Source of the DNA: Phoronis australis
Lineage: Eukaryota; Phoronida; Phoronidae
Direction: 5' to 3'
Assembly (NCBI GenBank): GCA_002633005.1
Contig: NMRA01000639.1
Span: 77,609 to 141,608 of the forward strand
Length of the DNA stretch: 64,000 nt
Part shown: positions 42,842 through 53,905 of the stretch, in pieces
How positions within the stretch are numbered: position 1 is the stretch's first letter
Layout: each line of letters opens with the position of its first letter
Translations under genes and position numbers: made by a program
The notes under the pieces: model-generated
Database searches by the model: none
What the model was told of the DNA's origin: nothing
Seen by the model: only the letters and a program-made list of their open reading frames with translations

Positions 42842-44612
42842 GTAAGTACATTATACATTTATGGTTGCTGTGACCATAGCGGCACTACAGGGCATCGTTT
42901 TATCAAAGGTCGTGCGACCTGTTATAGCTAAATCATCCCTTTACGTATGACCACCGCCCACTGAGTAGCTGCGAGCTGACCTAGGTGTCCTTTGCTTGCA
43001 CGTCCCCATCAGATGAGATGACAGCTCACTTCAAAGTGTCAAAATACGACAAAAATCGAATGTATCTTTTTAACAGCAAACTCCAAACACGATTTTACTA
43101 ATTATTCAAACCTAAAACGAAACAGCGAGCTTTAAAATGACTCCAGCTAACTTCACGGCGCGCTGTCCAGTGAGGTTGCTACGAAACTACCCGGTTCCAC
43201 AAAGAAAGCCTGAATTGCATTTACTGTTATGCTTTTGTCTAACTATTCCGTGCTCAACTACAAACAATTCCTAAGCTCTTTTGTTATTGTTTGAAATCAT
43301 TAATAAAGCCGTCAATCGTTGAAGCAATAAAAAGAGCAATTAAAAACGCAAACTAGCCTTTTTTAAAAGAAATCAAAATAAAATGCTCCAACACCTCAAA
43401 ACATGCACCCTCGAACTGCTAGTTTGTTAGTTCGTCATACACCAAACACTGATTTTCAAAGATGATGGTGCACGGGGTTTTTTTTTTGCAAATGAGACTT
43501 TACCTGTGTCAGAAAAAATAAAAAATACAGTTTTTGACGAAATCTGAATTGTATTCTATTCTAGGGTGGAGCTCGTAGGAAATTTCAAAATGGCGTCGTT
43601 GGAATGAGTTGCAGATTTTTGAGCCAAAAACAACAACCGTAGCATTAATTGAATTTAGGAACTTGTACATTATTTCTTGTCTCGGTAGCTTAATACCTGA
43701 CACAAATTCAAGTCATTTCTTAACACTATACTTCTGTTGTTATTGTAGGCGGATAATTCAGATGAACGCACACCACTTCTGCGTGCAGATAATATGAACG
43801 AAAGCGCCACTCAAACTAGTTCACGTGCGGGCGACCACCTTTCAAGTCTCGAACGTAGCGTATCACATGCAAGCGTACAAACGAAGTACTATATCCCACC
43901 AAACGATCCTAACGAGTCCAATAAATTTACATGGTGGTTTATTGGACTAACTGTTTTGCTTATAGTACATGCCACGCTCGAAATACTAGCAGTTGTTCGT
44001 TCTAACGATGATCCCAAAACAGTCACCACCAGCGACGATTGGATTTTGTATTTGAACTACAGTTTTCAATTACTGTTCTTTGTCGTCACGAGCGTTTTAG
44101 GCTATTTTGGAATAACGTTTTGCGAGAAAAATCCGAAGGGGTTTTCAGGCGAGGACTTTTCTTTGAGCATTTCCGGTGCCGGTGCGTGGCTTGTACATAT
44201 CTTTGGCATTATTCCAGCAGTCACCCTACTGGCAAATGAACGCAAACTTGATCAAGATAAATTTCAACACCCGACGTCATTGAGCGTGGTGTTGATCGTC
44301 ATGTACCTTTTCAACATGCTTCAGGTTTTCTATCAAAACTGGTTCGCAATGAAAGCCTCCGGTCGAAATTTTCGAAAGAACCTTAACGAAACTCAGAAAC
44401 GGAAGCTATACAACTGCGTGGCCTTCCTGTCTGTGTTTAATTTTGTCAAATGGGCCCTAGACAGTTTCTGCGAATTTGAATCGGCGGCCCTATTTCCAAT
44501 TCAGTTGACCGTGTTTGGCATAAATTGGATCCATATCAACCTGGTTGTCTACCCCATGGCTATATTCTATCGATTTTACATTGCTACTTTGTACTTTAAA
44601 CTGATATGCTAA
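41867..44612 (+). CDS. OTOP: Otopetrin-family proton channel (two exons)
   Basis: Multipass plasma-membrane protein of the otopetrin family, proton-selective channels involved in acid sensing and otolith/biomineral pH control. Exons 41867-42841 and 43749-44612, donor AAC|gtaagt, acceptor tattgtag, phase 0, 612 residues, the normal size. The start ATG sits in aaaATGG. About twelve hydrophobic segments are seen, six in each exon. Family signatures: FGGLWVFGAGGIILD and SPGIYLYPFTMEYSFIAIGLL closing the first half, then YLFNMLQVFYQNWF, FNFVKWALDSF and NLVVYPMAIFYRF closing the second. The only coding intron falls in the linker between the two six-helix halves. The linker also holds ERTPLL, an acidic dileucine sorting motif. 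Which otopetrin paralogue this is cannot be said. Confidence 0.93.
43749..44612 (+). CDS. OTOP: Otopetrin exon 2: C-terminal six-helix half
   Basis: Starts ADNSDERTPLLRADNMNES in phase 0, has a Ser/Thr-rich cytosolic linker, then six hydrophobic helices, and ends TLYFKLIC with TAA. Confidence 0.93.
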   Translation, partial: ADNSDERTPLLRADNMNESATQTSSRAGDHLSSLERSVSHASVQTKYYIPPNDPNESNKFTWWFIGLTVLLIVHATLEILAVVRSNDDPKTVTTSDDWILYLNYSFQLLFFVVTSVLGYFGITFCEKNPKGFSGEDFSLSISGAGAWLVHIFGIIPAVTLLANERKLDQDKFQHPTSLSVVLIVMYLFNMLQVFYQNWFAMKASGRNFRKNLNETQKRKLYNCVAFLSVFNFVKWALDSFCEFESAALFPIQLTVFGINWIHINLVVYPMAIFYRFYIATLYFKLIC

Positions 44613-46774
44613 TGGGTTGGTTACTCAAAAAATTGTACGGCATTCTGGGAGATATCACAGAGAGCGTTTAACAGCGCTACATGCGGCTGTGTTTCACAAC
44701 GGACTGATGATCCAACCAGTAATCATGTATTACTATGTTGTATTTTAAACTAACATACTGGTTGAAATTACACTTTCAATTTCACACTGCACTGACACTA
44801 CAAGTTTAATCTGAATAGAGGCAATGCTGCAAAAAATAATTTAGAGCCTCTGAAACCAGCAATAAACAAAGCCTATTATTGCCAAAAGCATGAATTTGAA
44901 TCTGTTATTACGTAGTTACATTTTGGTAATCCGTACATGTAATAATGGATTGCTGAATCCGTCATTACAGATTGTCAATCCGTATTTACAAATTCGAACT
45001 ATATTTCTCTGACACTATTGGCCTTAGTGACAGTATGATAATTGATTTAGTAAAATCTTATTTTTTGTCAGAAATATGTCAAAGTTTACAGTTTTCTATC
45101 GAATCTGTAAAACCGATATATAGACTAGATTGGCTCTGAACACCGAGTCTGCATGACATTGTTTCTGGAGGAAGTTTTCACTTCCTCGTGGACTATTGAT
45201 AGCAGGTTTAAATATCCGACACTTTGACGGAAATTATCTTCGTTGATAAGCTAGCAAGCTACCAAAACAGCATTCATCAATGCTTCAGCCCATGCAGTGT
45301 AGAACTACCTGCGGACGTTATGTCTTGACAGCGTGATAACTGGGTTTGAGCCGAGCTGCGTTCTTTGGCATAGTATACAATGATATTTTGTGCCACGCAA
45401 AGGAAATAAAAAGTATAGACGTTTCTTTGTACTTAACGTTCAAGTAATCCGTTTCAGAAACCCATATATGAAATTGGTGAGAAATCGTGTTTTTATATTT
45501 TACCAGTTATATTGAGGTTTTGCTAGTTAGCAAGATTTCACCACGAAACTATATTGTAGATGTGACATACAGTAATTTCTTGCGCGCACCCAGGGGGGGG
45601 GGAGCTCGGGGGGCTCGAATGAGCCCCCCATTTGGCGAATTGGGCGAAAAGGTCCGCCCCACAGAGACAAAAAGTCCGTGAAAATGGGACAAAAGTCCAC
45701 CAAATAAGCGCAAACACGCACTTCACTGTGGTGCTCCCGTTTTTTTTTTGTTTTAGTCCGACCGTTCTTTTGTTAGCAAAATATCATATCCACAATGTGA
45801 GGAATTCGAACCCCCATATTAAAGGCTGGGTGTGCGCGGGTGCGCGCATGAATTTTTCATAGGGTAACTCGTACTGTAGATTAATTATTAATCTTAACTG
45901 TACGTTTTCAGGTATATATACATGTACTAAACTTACCGATTCACATGAACATTTCCACAGGAAGAGGAAATACTTTGTAAAAAAGTTTTACATCCTTGTA
46001 ATGCCAATACCAATTTGTGTGTATGACGTCACTGTGCTTACTATCAAATTTCTGTTAAACTAGGCGTATCTCTCAGTGATGAGTAATAAGCTTCTTTGCA
46101 AAGAATGAGACAAGGCGAAACTTGAACCGAACCATGTGAATGTACGTTTCCAGAATCTTTGAAGGAAAGTTGTATGCCTGAACAGATGCACAATGTAGTG
46201 CTATCCAATGAAACGTCTTAAATATGCCGTCTGTTTTTATTGACCGTGAGTTTCATGATAGAAGTGTGCAAATGCCGGTGGTTTGTGAAATAATTGTATA
46301 TATATATATTCCTACAACATGTCAATTGTAACATTCATTTGTATATATTAATAAATTGAACTCTTCTTGTAATGGACCTCTTTTGCATATACACAACTAC
46401 GTCACATTGCAGTGGATTGTGGGGAACCAGTCATCCAATGCAGAATGAAACCAATCACTGAAAACGAGATCGCAAATATCTATATTTTCAGAAAACAGGT
46501 GACCTGGATGTCGAAAATTTATCACTCAAGCCGCAAATCGTAAGATGGCAGGTTAACCCGTGAAAATAAAACACATCCAGACCAATGTTATACCCAAGTG
46601 ACCAGGAAAAGTGGATACTCAAGCCCATAGCAAGTGATAGCATTTTTCATTTCACACTGGATCCACGGAAATAAAAATGGGGTTGAAATTTTAAAAGCTG
46701 TGGGTATCTAGATATATCATATTTTGTTCCGTTGGGGTTTTGCTCAGAATTTTCACGAGCCTACAAAGTTGAGC
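44613..46774. other. 3' flank of the otopetrin gene, no gene recognised
   Basis: Non-coding. Includes a G-rich then C-rich palindromic stretch at 45588-45632 (GGGGGG..AGCTC..GAGCCCCCC) resembling the ends of the 'GGCGGATTTAGGGGGG' repeats, and a short (TA)n at 46297-46310. Confidence 0.5.
44861..44866 (+). terminator. poly(A) signal AATAAA, otopetrin gene
   Basis: First AATAAA after the stop, about 250 bp downstream; others follow at about 45.41 and 46.35 kb. Confidence 0.5.
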
Positions 46775-47485
46775 TTCACGTGCTTGCGCTGACAATGAGT
46801 GGAAGTGGTAAACAAAAACGGAACATAAATAATGTAAATACTTAATGATTTATGTCAACTTTGGCCTGTGGTGAATTAGGGTGCACCAATGCAGATAGTA
46901 CTGGGTCGTTCAGATATTTATTTTAAAAACTTTATTAAACCTGGAACATGGCTAAGTTTCTGAGCAAGAGTGGCGAGAGTTATGTGAGAGTTCCCAATAT
47001 AAGTTGTCGACATCGACAAAAATTGTCGCCGGGGCATTTGCTCTCATAACCTCATAACATTCACTTCATATTTTTTCTCACCATTGGAGTCTATTTCCAT
47101 TACTAACTAAAGTCACAGGCAATATGTCAAGTGCGCTATTTTGGAATCTGCAATTTCAGTACTGGCCATCCTCAATAAACTCTGAAGCATTAAATAACAT
47201 GGTTCCGATGTTCTTGTTGATAACATAAAATCGAATCCTATCGTGGTAAGGAATATTACGTAAGGTAGAGAGGGGTTCACTTTCCCCTGTGAAGAAATTC
47301 CTGGGAAATAACAAATTTCACGAATTTTAAAATAAGAGCGAAGGAAAAACTCTGGTTACCACAGAGTTTCTAATCTCCCTCCCACTTATGATAAATGCGC
47401 GCATGCGCTCACATTCAGTTGCTTTAAGTCGCTCGCGGTCAAAGGTCACACTTTCTATATAAGGAAAATGTGCTACGTCTATGTC
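46775..47485. repeat. Duplicated block, copy 1 (probable haplotype 1)
   Basis: Two segments, 46775-46976 and 46978-47485, that recur in the same order at 47487-47688 and 48213-48725. They differ by a few substitutions and a 5-bp indel, about 99% alike by eye. In copy 1 the segments are adjacent; in copy 2 they are separated by 524 bp. Confidence 0.95.
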
Positions 47486-47486
47486 N
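47486..47486. other. Single-N assembly join
   Basis: One N lies exactly at the boundary between the two copies of the duplicated block, the mark of a contig or overlap join. Confidence 0.9.
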
Positions 47487-47892
47487 TTCACGTGCTTGCG
47501 CTGACAATGAGTGGAAGTGGTAAACAAAAACGGAACATAAATAATGTAAATACTTAATGATTTATGTCAACTTTGGCCTGTGGTGAATTAGGGTGCACCA
47601 ATGCAGATAGTACTGGGTCGTTCAGATATTTATTTTAAAGACTTTATTAAACCTGGAACATGGCTAAGTTTCTGAGCAAGAGTGGCGACAAAGTTGCGAT
47701 AAATTATTTTTTGTTTATTATAAGCAGTCTTCACGTAACAAATTTTCCTTTTTTTGGAGTTAGGCCAACCCAAGAGAAAGTAATACGACACCAACTTCAT
47801 GTACCAGCTTGACGCCGTTTGACTGATTGATACGATATTCAAGTTTCGACTGGTAACTTGTAACGTATGAAATTACTCCTTTAAAGCAAAGA

Positions 47893-47968
47893 AGAGAGAG
47901 AGAGGGAAAGGGAGAGGGAGAGGGAGAGGGAGAGGGAAAGAGAGAGTGAAAGAGAGAGAGACTTTTTT
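47893..47968. repeat. (GA)n / (GAGAGG)n microsatellite
   Basis: Purine-only tract AGAGAGAGGGAAAGGGAGAG and similar, inside the segment present in only one of the two duplicated copies. Confidence 0.95.
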
Positions 47969-48690
47969 TCAGTTGATGCACGACAGAAATTTTTCCTGAA
48001 ACTTTATAATATACACGACTGCACAACAGCTATTCACCGATAATTTAAAAGCATAATATATTGTCACGTCAACGGTAGAAAAACAACTGACTCAAGGGCA
48101 TCCCAGTTCAAACCCGCCAGCTCTGAATTACGGAAAGCGGATACATACAGGGGGGCGACAACTCATATCGTTACATTGTAGCGACATAAAAGATGTACCC
48201 CCTGGAGTGACAAGTTATGTGAGAGTTCCCAATATAAGTTGTCGACATCGACAAAAATTGTCGCCGGGGCATTTGCTCTCATAACCTCATAACATTCACT
48301 TCATATTTTTCCTCACCATTGGAGTCTATTTCCATTACTAACTCAAGTCACAGGCAATATGTCAAGTGCGCTATTTTGGAATCTGCAATTTCAGTACTGG
48401 CCAACCTCAATAAACTCTGAAGCATTTTCGTCAATAACATGGTTCCGATGTTCTTGTTGATAACATAAAATCGAATCCTATCGTGGTAAGGAATATTACG
48501 TAAGGTAGAGAAGGGTTCACTTTCCCCTGTGAAGAAATTCCTGGGAAATAACAAATTTCACGAATTTTAAAATACGAGCGAAGGAAAAACTCTGGTTACC
48601 ACAGAGTTTCTAATCTCCCTCCCACTTATGATAAATGCGCGCATGCGCTCACATTCAGTTGCTTTAAGTCGCTCGCGGTCAAAGGTCACA

Positions 48691-48704
48691 CTTTCTATAT
48701 AAGG
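48691..48704 (+). promoter_or_regulatory. TATA-box-like site with AGGTCA half-site
   Basis: TATATAAGG at 48696-48704, preceded by TCAAAGGTCACA, a nuclear-receptor half-site. The same pair occurs in the allelic copy at 47456-47464. No coding exon is recognised downstream, so promoter activity is speculative. Confidence 0.25.
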
Positions 48705-48725
48705 AAAATGTGCTACGTCTATGTC

Positions 48726-51182
48726 TTGCCATACCACATAAGGACAGTCGTTCTTTGTCTCGACGAAGCAGCAACCAGTTGACAGATCGTTTTCTTTGAA
48801 ACTAAAAATGTATTGACACCAACAAAAATAAAAATCTTTACTAAAAAACCCTAAAAATACCTGGTGAGCAGGTTGAATTCTGTTTCAGTGGCAGAGAACC
48901 ACTCTCAATACTGCAGATTTAGTCTGTAGGTTCTATGGCTCCTTAAAGAGGGCGAACAACAGCTTTACGTGCCCTCAGGAGTGAGGCTGGAGGGCACTTC
49001 GCATCCGCATTCGGCCAGACAGTCTGTCCTTCTCAGTCCCCAGGCATTTCAATTTTCTCGTAATCACCCTGTATCGACCTCACTGTTTCTACAGGCACTT
49101 GATACATATTGAGTCCTTCCCTGTACTTCAGTAATTCCTAATCCGCCGTCCTTATTTTTCCCGCCCGACCCTCCCTTTTGTAGTCTTTTATCATTCGCTC
49201 ATGGTCTTTCTGTGGTTTCAATTGCCTCTATACTCACTTGTAAAACAAGTGAATATACGCTCGGAATTATAATGATTTTCCTTATTTTTATTGGAGAAAT
49301 ACATTTGAGAGGTCGATACACTGGTACAGATTCGGAAATTGTGTTTTGATGTGGGAGAGCGTGCGCATGGGTGACGGGGCCTTTATCTCCGTGTTGTTGC
49401 TAGAGTAATTCAGACGGTGTGATTCCCGGGACGTGTCAGTTAACAGTCGTCTCTGAACTAACGCTTATCGATGAGTGCACTTTCCGCGAATTTGATTGAC
49501 CAGCCTAAGTACATGAGCACGCGCAAAGATCTCAGTATAGGTGGGAACTAGGATGATAATACGTCAAGTGACAACTAAATAACAGATACCAGTTGTTGAT
49601 AATTCAAGGACTGTTCTCTATTAGACAGTTGTTTTGCGCAAGCCCACTTGAGAATTAAAGGCAAACACGGGTATTGCTCTGCATTGTTGTTTGTCCATGC
49701 AGGCCCTACGACAGAAACCCGAAAAGCTAACGATTGGACACTTATTGTGCTTTTCGATCTTCCTTCAGAACTTCATTCAAGTTTTCAGTGGCACGTGGTT
49801 TAATTCACAGGAGAGTTCTTCGCGCACCAAGACAAGCTATAACTAATATCTAGGTTTCTCCAGGTCAATGTTATCTTTCGTAATGTCTTCAAAATTACCC
49901 CAGTGACGGCATATTCAGGTTATCTAAAAACTTACATGCCACGGAGCGCTCTCCGTCCTGAAATTGAAAATGAAAGCAAGTCCTGTGCCCGACCACGACT
50001 GAGTTCAGTGCTCGTGCACTAGAATCGTGGTTACATTGCTAACAACATCCATTACTTACTCACTAAGCACAAAGGAAAACCTAGACATTATTTGCATATA
50101 ACCAGTTCTCTCCACAAATGAAGAAATTAGTTAACCTAGTAGTTAACGGAACGCCACATTTAGAGAAAGAAGTACTAAGGAGCGAACGGAAGGTAACAAG
50201 ATGACCACCATCAACCAGCATCTGTTCGAGTAGGCCTATATGCGTTATTCAGTGGACGTTTCATTCTGACAACAAAAGCAAAAATCCTTCCCAATGCCAA
50301 GTCAATTATACCAAATCCAATTTTGTCAAGTATAAGCAATTCACATGCACCGGCGGAATACAACTGATAACTCGCGCTTTCAGTCAAAAACCAACTTTTG
50401 ACTTTGGCCACTTACTGTTGCAAAATCCTTGTCGCCTAATTGTTTCTTACACAATTTAGAATTGAGAAGAATTCGCAGGTCCAGACGAAGGCTACGTACG
50501 ATCCATAGACCTATAACACAAGGCCGCGAGATAAGCTAATAAGATGAATTGGTTAAGTTGTACACTTTAAAGCTATGTGTTCTACTTAAGAACACAAAAT
50601 AGAACACAAAAATGTTACTCTTTGTGAACACAGTCAGAGTGTTCTAAAAGCGCAGCACACCACGTGTTCCAATTTTTTGCAACTGTTACTGTTCAAGTTG
50701 GAACGCATTGCAGAACGCAAAATAGTGTTCAAAACAGAACACATATTTAACACAGTGTTCAAAATATAACACGTGCGCCACACAGTGTTCACAGCAGAAC
50801 GCGTGTGACACGTGCGACGCATGCTACACTTAAAGAACACTATTTTGGTATTCAACCAGATTTTCTGAACATTAGGTGTTCTAATGGTGGTGAATTTTGC
50901 CCATGCTCATAAGCAATTACTTTTTCACAACAAACCAGTTAAACACGCATGTCAGAGTCATTAGGGTGCCAGGCAACTACAGTGTGAACTAAACATAAAA
51001 GAAGTCTGTCTATTAAGAGCAAGCTCTTTATTTTTGTTCATCCTAGTAGGCATGAACTAATTAAAGATGGATCTCAAATTCCCACTTATTCAACACTTAT
51101 TGATTAACCTATCAATTGCTGAGAAGTGTGCATCATTATCACCTCATGACACATGAAGACACACCCAAGAGATACTTCTGTT
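48726..51182. other. Non-coding DNA with a GAACAC-rich cluster
   Basis: No gene seen. At 50578-50850 the hexamer GAACAC or GTGTTC (or a one-base variant) occurs about a dozen times in both orientations, probably a degenerate transposon. Confidence 0.4.
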
Positions 51183-52753
51183 TTAACAACCAGTAAGTTC
51201 TTTCATCAGATCGCGGCACACAACTTTAAAACCCTTACTTGATTTCTCTTTATAGGGCTCCTCCATTATAAACTTCTGGAAGAGTCCCAGAATGCTGGAA
51301 AACACTCTAGGGTATGCCAAGTCAAATATGTAGCAGCCTATAGGCAAAAAAAAAAACAGCAGCAAGAAGACCACCCTTGTCAACCTTTGTGTGCACTCTG
51401 TCGCACACAATGAATAAGTCTGTGACGTCATCTGCTTGCACAAACAAATTATCTTTGGAGCATCGTTTGCCATTGTTGTTAGCTGTTTGCTGATCTCATC
51501 ATCAGGGATGTCCTGAAACAATATAGTGTATTTTTTCTTTGATTTTTGCTCAAGCTTTTGCTTATAGGTGCAGGTGCTTTAATTTGGGTATGGGCATGCA
51601 TGCCTTATCCCAGGAATATAGTCACATACCTTGCCCTCGACAATAGCTCACAACAGTTTCTAGAAAATTAAGCGACCAGTATTGGGCAAATGACCACTCA
51701 ATATTCAATGCTTTATTAAGTCATTCTTCATCATTGGGAAACATGTACAAAAAGATTTTTCAAAACATAATGTTTGTTCACAAGTTCACACATTCAAATA
51801 AAGGCCCACTTCATATTTAGGAGGAAGCAACATATACAGTAGGAGTAAACAATGACATCTATGAGCACAGCCAACCACAATACATTCGTGATTCGGGGAT
51901 AATTCAGAAGTAAAAGATTCTTTGAAGCTCTTAGCAATCACTTACTGTCTGCACAACCACTATGGATTTCGATGATGGGTGTTTCCCACCTTGGTGAATT
52001 TCTCCAGGTACTGAATTGATGTCAGCATCCGAAGTGGGTCATCCTGAAAGTCAATGACATCTTTGATCACCAATGAAAAATATAATACTTTTTGAGATCA
52101 ACCTAAGTTTGAATTGACTTGTCTTGTTAGTGTGAACACCTTTCCGCAATAAAACACACAAATAGCAGATAAACAAACAACATCTTAAAAATCAATTTAA
52201 ATGCCACATAATATTGTCTCAAAGAAGGCAGTAAACGAAGTGTATTATGACACATTAAGAAATTCGTTTGAACAAAACTGCAACATAACAAAAAAACGTT
52301 AAATTCCGATGACTCACACTACCAAACGTCATCATGTGTCTTTATCCTTTTAGCAGGAAAAATCAAAGTTTTTGCTGGCACGACTCCAAATCTGAGTTCG
52401 CAAATGTTGAACTCGGTAACCTATCGTTTAAACCCCTTGGTATCCGGCTTACTACGTTAAATCAGTGTACGACAAAAATGTGTTTGGTACCACATACTAG
52501 GTCATCAGTGGTCAAGGAATCAAGGAAAAGTATAGAAATAGAAAATTAACGCCTTATAAAAGCGAGGTGTTTTCTAGACAAAACTTCACGAAAAGACGAC
52601 TTTTTCATAAAACCTCTCCACAAACAGGTCCCTTTTTTCATAGCCATTCTCCAAAAACGGGTGGTATTTAAATTTTCTCTGAGCTGCATTCTGGAACTCG
52701 TAGTCACTCCAGTGAACGGAGGGACGCCTTTCACGATCATCGCAGCACTCGCC
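51183..52753 (-). pseudogene. Unrecognised gene fragment, possibly frameshifted
   Basis: Four coding-like blocks on the minus strand. 52614-52753 (after ttgttccag) reads ..CCDDRERRPSVHWSDYEFQN and on to LFVER. 51990-52043 (after gactttcag) reads DDPLRMLTSIQYLEKFTK. 51375-51516 starts after gtttcag as DIPDDEISKQLTTMANDAPK, but its second half reads best in another frame (NLFVQADDVTDLFIVCDRVH). 51183-51337 (after tttttgcctatag) reads CYIFDLAYPRVFSSILGLFQ and ends MKELTGC with a stop. The frame switch inside the third block needs a 1-base deletion or a 2-base insertion, so this is either a pseudogene or a sequence error. An alternative acceptor at 51490 avoids the switch. The first block's phase does not fit the second, so an exon may be missing. 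No family is recognised. Confidence 0.35.
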
Positions 52754-53198
52754 CTGGAACAAAGATTTATAATGTCACCGCCACCCAAGCGATCGGTAAT
52801 TCCTGTCGTCACCGATCGAATTCAAGACCAATTAGAAACAATATAAAAGACTGCACTGCAGAATAAACCGACCAAGTTGCCATTACCTTTGGGATTGTTT
52901 TTTTTAATTGCGTATTTGTTTTTCATTTCTGCTTCCTGCATTTATGTCTACAAATAGTCATAAGTGCTTGAGCAAACTTTACCTACATCGAAAGGTTTAT
53001 CGTTCGTTCTCAGGCTTTGGTATTCGATGTTAATTCTTTCCGGCTTTTGAATATTGGCTAATTCCTTCTTAGCCTAGGTAACGGATTAGCACGAGCAGCA
53101 CTCTCTCTCTCTCTCAAACAGCGGAGAAATAAAATATTTTTAAAAATATTATTTTGCTATAAGCATTACGTGAAAGTGATGAAAATATATTTCATTAC

Positions 53199-53486
53199 AA
53201 TGGAGGATCTAGGATACCATAAGGGAGGGGCAAGATGTTGCCTCGGAGACTTGGGCAAAGCCCGATTGTATGCACAGGCGGCCCAAAAGTTGCGGGGGCT
53301 GGCGATTTGGACCTGGTGTTGCCAAATTATATCGGAAGACTAAAAAATACAATTCAGCTGTGCCCTGCCCCCCTCCCCCGCTGCCATTCCAAATTGGTGC
53401 TCTCGTTTGTTTACGCAATTGCTGCTGTTTATTTTTCCTTACACCAGCCAAGGGGCGGGGACGGCCCCCCTATAAATCCGCCTATG
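53199..53486. mobile_element. Non-autonomous DNA transposon, 'GGCGGATCTAGG' family, copy 2
   Basis: Left end TGGAGGATCTAGGATACCAT with AAGGGAGGGGC; right end CCCCTATAAATCCGCCTATG. Internal 'CTTGGGCAAAGCCCGATTGT' is found reversed in the copy at 55577-55914. Confidence 0.75.
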
Positions 53487-53694
53487 TATTCACGAAATTC
53501 CTGCAACTAGAAATTTGGGTTCAAAACAAAAATAAGAATTCTCAAAAGTGGCACTCGATTACACGTGTTTTTATATTTTGAGGATCATGGGATTTTCACG
53601 ATCGACAAGGATTCAAAACACGTATTATGGGTCGATGACGAAACGCTTGCGAGTGAATTAGCTTCACGGTGCATTATCCTCAACTGTCCTCGCG

Positions 53695-53905
53695 CGTGCA
53701 GTGTAAAATTGCGTGTTGCCGATTTGGGCAACTGAACGAAGGGACTTCTCGGCGAAAAAAATCGATTACCGGAGAATTTGTTCGAGTTGGAAGGAATTGA
53801 AGAATCGACGGCCTCTTACGATGTCCCTCTTTGCGCAAAAGGTACTTATTAGAAACGTGAAACACGATTCGCCGAAAAGCTTCCGACGTATGAAGGGTCT
53901 ATGGG
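53695..53905 (+). repeat. Unidentified repeat, copy 1
   Basis: Contains GTTGCCGATTTGGGCAACTG and 'GAGTTGGAAGGAATT..' then 'GATGTCCCTCTTTG' and 'TTCGCCGAAAAGCTTCCG'. The same blocks in the same order occur, reversed, at 62790-63015 and in part at 61262-61395 and 63240-63365. The first block can read SCRFGQLNE, so it might derive from the first exon of a multi-copy coding element. Confidence 0.6.

Larger units (their letters stand above)
47487..48725. repeat. Duplicated block, copy 2 (probable haplotype 2, with 524-bp insertion)
   Basis: 47487-47688 matches 46775-46976 and 48213-48725 matches 46978-47485. The extra 47689-48212 holds a (GA)n/(GAGAGG)n microsatellite at about 47893-47968 and is bordered by similar GAGTG..GACAA sequences. 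Confidence 0.95.

Noticed and set aside
46775-48725. True recent tandem duplication
   Set aside because: The lone N at the junction and allele-level differences favour a haplotype assembly artefact; kept as a finding for testing.
53209-53581. Overlapping 80-103-codon frames
   Set aside because: They fall in a G/C-rich non-autonomous transposon copy and its flank.
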